A stretch of 64,000 nucleotides of DNA, taken from contig CBDBIN010000042.1 of the NCBI GenBank assembly GCA_965206125.1, positions 124,001 to 188,000 on the forward strand, written 5' to 3'. How positions within the stretch are numbered: position 1 is the stretch's first letter; each line of letters starts with the position of its first letter. Source of the stretch: CAXWPM01 sp965206125 (lineage in GTDB: Bacteria; Acidobacteriota; Terriglobia; 20CM-2-55-15). Position numbers and translations under genes: made by a program. The notes beneath the pieces were generated by a model that did not search any database, had not been told where the DNA came from, and saw only the letters and a list, made by a program, of their open reading frames with translations. Positions 61,405 to 64,000 of the stretch are shown in pieces.

Positions 61405-62460
61405 ATGAAGACGTTCGCTTTGCCGCTGGCCGCGTTGGCCGTACTGGCCATCAGCTGCGATGGTTACGCGCGACAGACGCCCTTTAATCGGTTGCCTCCC
61501 GAGCAGTTCGACGTCGTGCCCCCGACCCAACACGTCGAAGGCGCGCCGGGTAAAATGACCACCCAGGGGGCCTCGTGCCGGGTACTACCCACAGGGGAAA
61601 CCCGCCGGCGCATCGTCGATGTTGCCGTGCAGGAATGGGGCTTCTTCGGTTTCCCGATCGTCGACGAAACGAACGTCGGAGTCAGGATCCCTCGCGCGGC
61701 CTCGGTGCCTCCCGCTGTCCCGACCGGTCGACGGCGCTTTCGGCGTATTGACCCCGAGGAGTCGGCGCGCGTCGCCTCCTCCATCGCCGGCTACTGGGCA
61801 GTCACGCCGGGCCGCAGCTGGGTGCTCGATAGGCAAAATGCAGCATGGAACGGGCGAAACGGAGTCGCCGCCAGATGGCGCGACCCCTGGTCCGCGGCAT
61901 TCGTGTCATGGGTGATGTGCGAGGGCGGCCTGGGCACTACCGACCAGTTTCGGCGCGACATCGCTCACCACACGTACATCGACCAGGCCATCCGGGCCCG
62001 CGACCGCGGTTCGACCGGGGCGGCGTTTGTCGCTTACGACGTCGGCGAGGCGTCCATCGAACCGGGCGACCTCCTGTGCAGGGGGAGCCGGCCCGCCTAC
62101 CGCACCATCGCCGAACGACGGCGACAGATGGGCGTCGGAGCCCGGACCCACTGCGACATCGTAGTGAAGGTGGACGAATCGGGAGGACGAATCCTCGCTA
62201 TCGGCGGCAACGTTCGCGGCTCGGTCAGCTTGAAGCTTCTGCCGGCAATCCGCGAGGAGGAAGCACACCTGCGGCCCACGGCTCGACGTGGACGGACCGT
62301 GTTCGCCCATCTAAAACTACAGGCCCATCCCATCGAGGCTGATGCGCTGGACGAGAGCCCGACGATCCAGGCATTACCCTGTGCCCTGGTGCTGCGGACT
62401 CCCACGCGGCTGGTGGCCAGGACCCTGGCGGCGGCGGGAGCCATCGCGGACCGCTGCTGA
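61405..62460 (+). CDS. DUF2272 domain lipoprotein
   Basis: 351 aa from the ATG at 61405. A lipobox (LAISC) follows a hydrophobic signal (KTFALPLAALAVLAIS). The DUF2272 domain covers ~70-315: ARVASSIAGYWAV, DPWSAAFVSWVMCEGGLGTT, RRDIAHHTYIDQAI, EPGDLLCRGS, THCDIVVKVDESGGRILAIGGNV. The Cys in VMCEGG, the His in IAHHTYI and the HCDIVV segment are placed as in NlpC/P60- or CHAP-like cysteine hydrolases, so cell wall hydrolysis is possible. Its last ~90 bp are followed at once by the IS3 remnant. Confidence 0.8.
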   Translation: MKTFALPLAALAVLAISCDGYARQTPFNRLPPEQFDVVPPTQHVEGAPGKMTTQGASCRVLPTGETRRRIVDVAVQEWGFFGFPIVDETNVGVRIPRAASVPPAVPTGRRRFRRIDPEESARVASSIAGYWAVTPGRSWVLDRQNAAWNGRNGVAARWRDPWSAAFVSWVMCEGGLGTTDQFRRDIAHHTYIDQAIRARDRGSTGAAFVAYDVGEASIEPGDLLCRGSRPAYRTIAERRRQMGVGARTHCDIVVKVDESGGRILAIGGNVRGSVSLKLLPAIREEEAHLRPTARRGRTVFAHLKLQAHPIEADALDESPTIQALPCALVLRTPTRLVARTLAAAGAIADRC

Positions 62461-62553
62461 TAGCACGCCAGTATCCGATCTCATCAAACACAGTGTAGAG
62501 CTTGGGTTTCAAAGCGAGGCTCGGAACCGCTGTTGTGCGGACGGGCGACGATG

Positions 62554-62617
62554 AGTCCAGCGACGAATGTCTTCGTCGACGATTGTACATGCCTTCGATA
62601 GAGTGGAAGGTGGCCAT
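62554..62617 (-). pseudogene. IS3-family transposase (OrfB) C-terminal remnant
   Basis: On the minus strand a short frame reads TFHSIEGMYNRRRRHSSLD, which matches the end of IS3 OrfB integrases (x-x-x-I-E-x-x-Y-N-R-R-R-R-H-S-S-L-x). The upstream part does not continue as a transposase and stop codons occur within 40 codons. No IS ends were identified. Confidence 0.6.
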
Positions 62618-62679
62618 CAGGCCTCTGAATGAGAGCGAATCCTTGATTCACCGGGGTCCTGACTGAGAGGGTGTGATGA

Positions 62680-63009
62680 ATTCGTATTCGGTTCCATGTC
62701 GGGTGTGTGGCAACGATGTCGATGCCGAATTGGACGCCTGTCCAAGATGGTCGTCGCGGATCGCTTTCTTTCCGTTGTTTATACCTCTTCCTTCAAGCAG
62801 AACAGCGTCATCCGCAAATGTTGCCATTACCGCATCGAGATTTCCTGCCTCGTAATTATTTTCCAGCCATCAATAACTCTATTGATGCCGGCAATGTCCA
62901 TCTCGGTCAATGTGCCGGATTCATGTTGGTGTTCCTGGCTCAGAACATTTGAACTGAGAGATAGTACGAGCGCCAGCGGGAACAGCGCTACCACGTTCCT
63001 CACTTTCAT
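62680..63009 (-). pseudogene. Frameshifted SnoaL/DUF4440-like exported protein
   Basis: The gene begins at an ATG (63009) with GGAGGA upstream and a signal peptide (VVALFPLALVLSLSSNVLSQ), then MDIAGINRVIDGWK. The frame ends at 62827, but a shift near 62855-62864 restores a typical SnoaL-like sequence: NYEAGNLDAVMATFADDAVL, then EGRGINNGKKAIRDDHLG. A further shift near 62735 would be needed to continue (FGIDIVATH). A decayed gene seems more likely than two sequencing errors. Confidence 0.7.
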
Positions 63010-63102
63010 GGTCTGTCCTCCAAAGATCGAAAATATCTCGGTGGTATGGAAGGCCAGTTTATATGAGGATGGAATTAGAGTCTAAACAAATGGCAAGCGT
63101 TG

Positions 63103-64000
63103 TTACTCTTCGCGAAGGACGACCCCCGAATCCACCTTCGCGGCTCGCCGGGCTGGGATGTAGCAGGACACCAGGGAGACCAACGTCAAACCGGCGGCGA
63201 TGGTCGCAAACGTCGATGGATCGGTCGGCGTCACACCGAACAGAACGCTTCCTAACACCCTTGTCAGGACGAAGGCCCCTGTCAACCCGGCAACCACGCC
63301 AGCCAGTGTCAACTTGACTCCCTGACCCACGACCAGCTTCAAGATCTCGCCGCGACCGGCGCCGAGAGCTGCGCGGATGCCGAGTTCGCGCATCCGTTGG
63401 CTGGTCGAGTATGCAATCACGCTATAGGTTCCGATGGCGGAAAGCGCCAGCGTCAGAGCCCCCATCAGCGAAAGAAGGATCATGTAGAAGCGTCGGTCGG
63501 CGATGGAACCGGCCAGAACCTCGTCCATGGAACGGACGTCAAAGACTGGAAGGTTCGGATTGAGGGATTGGACCGTTTCGCGAATGGGACCGACGAGTGT
63601 GGATGGCTCGGTTTCGAAGCGGACGATCAGGTCCATGCCAAAGTCCCCTGAAAAACCCTGGGTCGCCTGCGCCAACGGCGTATAGACAATGGGCTGAGAG
63701 GCGAATTCCACCCGATTGTGTTTCACGTCGCCAACGATGCCGACGATCGTGAACGGCGGGAATGAATCATAGATCAGCTGGCGACCGATCGGGTCTTGGT
63801 CCGGCCAGTAACGCCGTGCCGCCATCAGGTTGATCACGGCGACTGGCTGCGATCCGCTCTCATCCTGCCAGGTGAAGGCGCGGCCGCTGACAAGCGGGAT
63901 TTCCATCGTTCGGAAATAGCCGGGTATGACAGGGCGGATGAATGAGGAAAACAGACCTGAGGGCGTATCTGCCTGCCTTCCTTCGATCCGAAAACTCGAT
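63103..64000 (-). CDS. ADOP-type duplicated FtsX/MacB permease (ADOP-7), C-terminal part
   Basis: Only the last ~298 codons are in the window; the frame stays open to the right edge. The visible part is the second periplasmic domain (GYFRTMEIPLVSGRAF, RRYWPDQDPIGRQL, FTIVGIVGDVKHN) and the last FtsX triplet (SQRMRELGIRAALGAGRGE, VLTRVLGSVLFGVTPTDP), ending YIPARRAAKVDSGVVLREE. Whether it has a prefix or padR partner cannot be seen. Confidence 0.88.
   Translation of the reverse strand, partial: SSFRIEGRQADTPSGLFSSFIRPVIPGYFRTMEIPLVSGRAFTWQDESGSQPVAVINLMAARRYWPDQDPIGRQLIYDSFPPFTIVGIVGDVKHNRVEFASQPIVYTPLAQATQGFSGDFGMDLIVRFETEPSTLVGPIRETVQSLNPNLPVFDVRSMDEVLAGSIADRRFYMILLSLMGALTLALSAIGTYSVIAYSTSQRMRELGIRAALGAGRGEILKLVVGQGVKLTLAGVVAGLTGAFVLTRVLGSVLFGVTPTDPSTFATIAAGLTLVSLVSCYIPARRAAKVDSGVVLREE

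Noticed and set aside
62673..62855. Plus-strand zinc-ribbon-like peptide (CRVCGNDVDAELDACPRW)
   Set aside because: The second CxxC is incomplete (CPRW), and the region is better explained as the opposite strand of the frameshifted SnoaL-like gene.

Overview
The window is about 64 kb of high-GC bacterial DNA, densely coding on both strands. The best guess is an Acidobacteriota chromosome. The main reason is seven large double-FtsX permeases of the ADOP type (acidobacterial duplicated orphan permease), three of them paired with PadR-type repressors. LptD, lipoprotein signals and a MacA/MacB efflux system indicate a Gram-negative envelope. No tRNA, rRNA or CRISPR array was seen.

Layout. 1-3.7 kb: the start of a secreted beta-propeller protein, a two-haem cytochrome with an internal duplication, a small charged protein, and a fatty acyl-CoA-reductase-like gene whose N-terminus looks frameshifted. 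3.8-11 kb (minus strand): lipoprotein gamma-glutamyltransferase, a GGDEF diguanylate cyclase, and the lptD-hemB-hemL run. 11-16.7 kb: RDD membrane protein, RqcH/NFACT protein, a small membrane protein, TatA, then SelB and Maf on the minus strand. 16.7-27.5 kb: ADOP plus PadR, RidA-like and SRPBCC proteins, a 67-bp tandem repeat, LOG protein, a Ser/Thr kinase with a TPR-like tail, a site-2 protease, and a small SDR gene enclosed by two copies of a 130-bp repeat.

27.7-47 kb is an efflux/permease island. It holds MacB permease, MacB-type ATPase and MacA; an ADOP; a PQQ-type sugar dehydrogenase; a second near-identical MacA without ATPase; a padR-ADOP-ADOP operon; a secreted acetamidase-like enzyme and another ADOP. 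47-54 kb: a degenerate class III cyclase coupled to a small monooxygenase, MgtE, a DUF4159 protein, another padR-ADOP pair and a lipoprotein-type isoaspartyl methyltransferase. 54-57.3 kb: a DUF2182/DUF1326 pair in which DUF1326 is split by a complete insertion sequence. 57.4-62.5 kb: secreted NHL protein, a methanethiol S-methyltransferase-like protein, a YeiH-type exporter, a double CDGSH Fe-S protein and a DUF2272 lipoprotein. 62.5-64 kb: a decay zone (IS3 remnant, frameshifted SnoaL-like gene) and the C-terminal part of a seventh ADOP.

The most interesting points are the ADOP density; a shared 15-bp motif, CCTGTAGA-NN-GTCAA, in front of padR and a distant ADOP; two MacA paralogues each sitting downstream of an ADOP; an IS whose transposase stop codon is supplied by its CTAG target; and several genes whose -10 box lies only 6-9 nt from the start codon, suggesting leaderless mRNAs.
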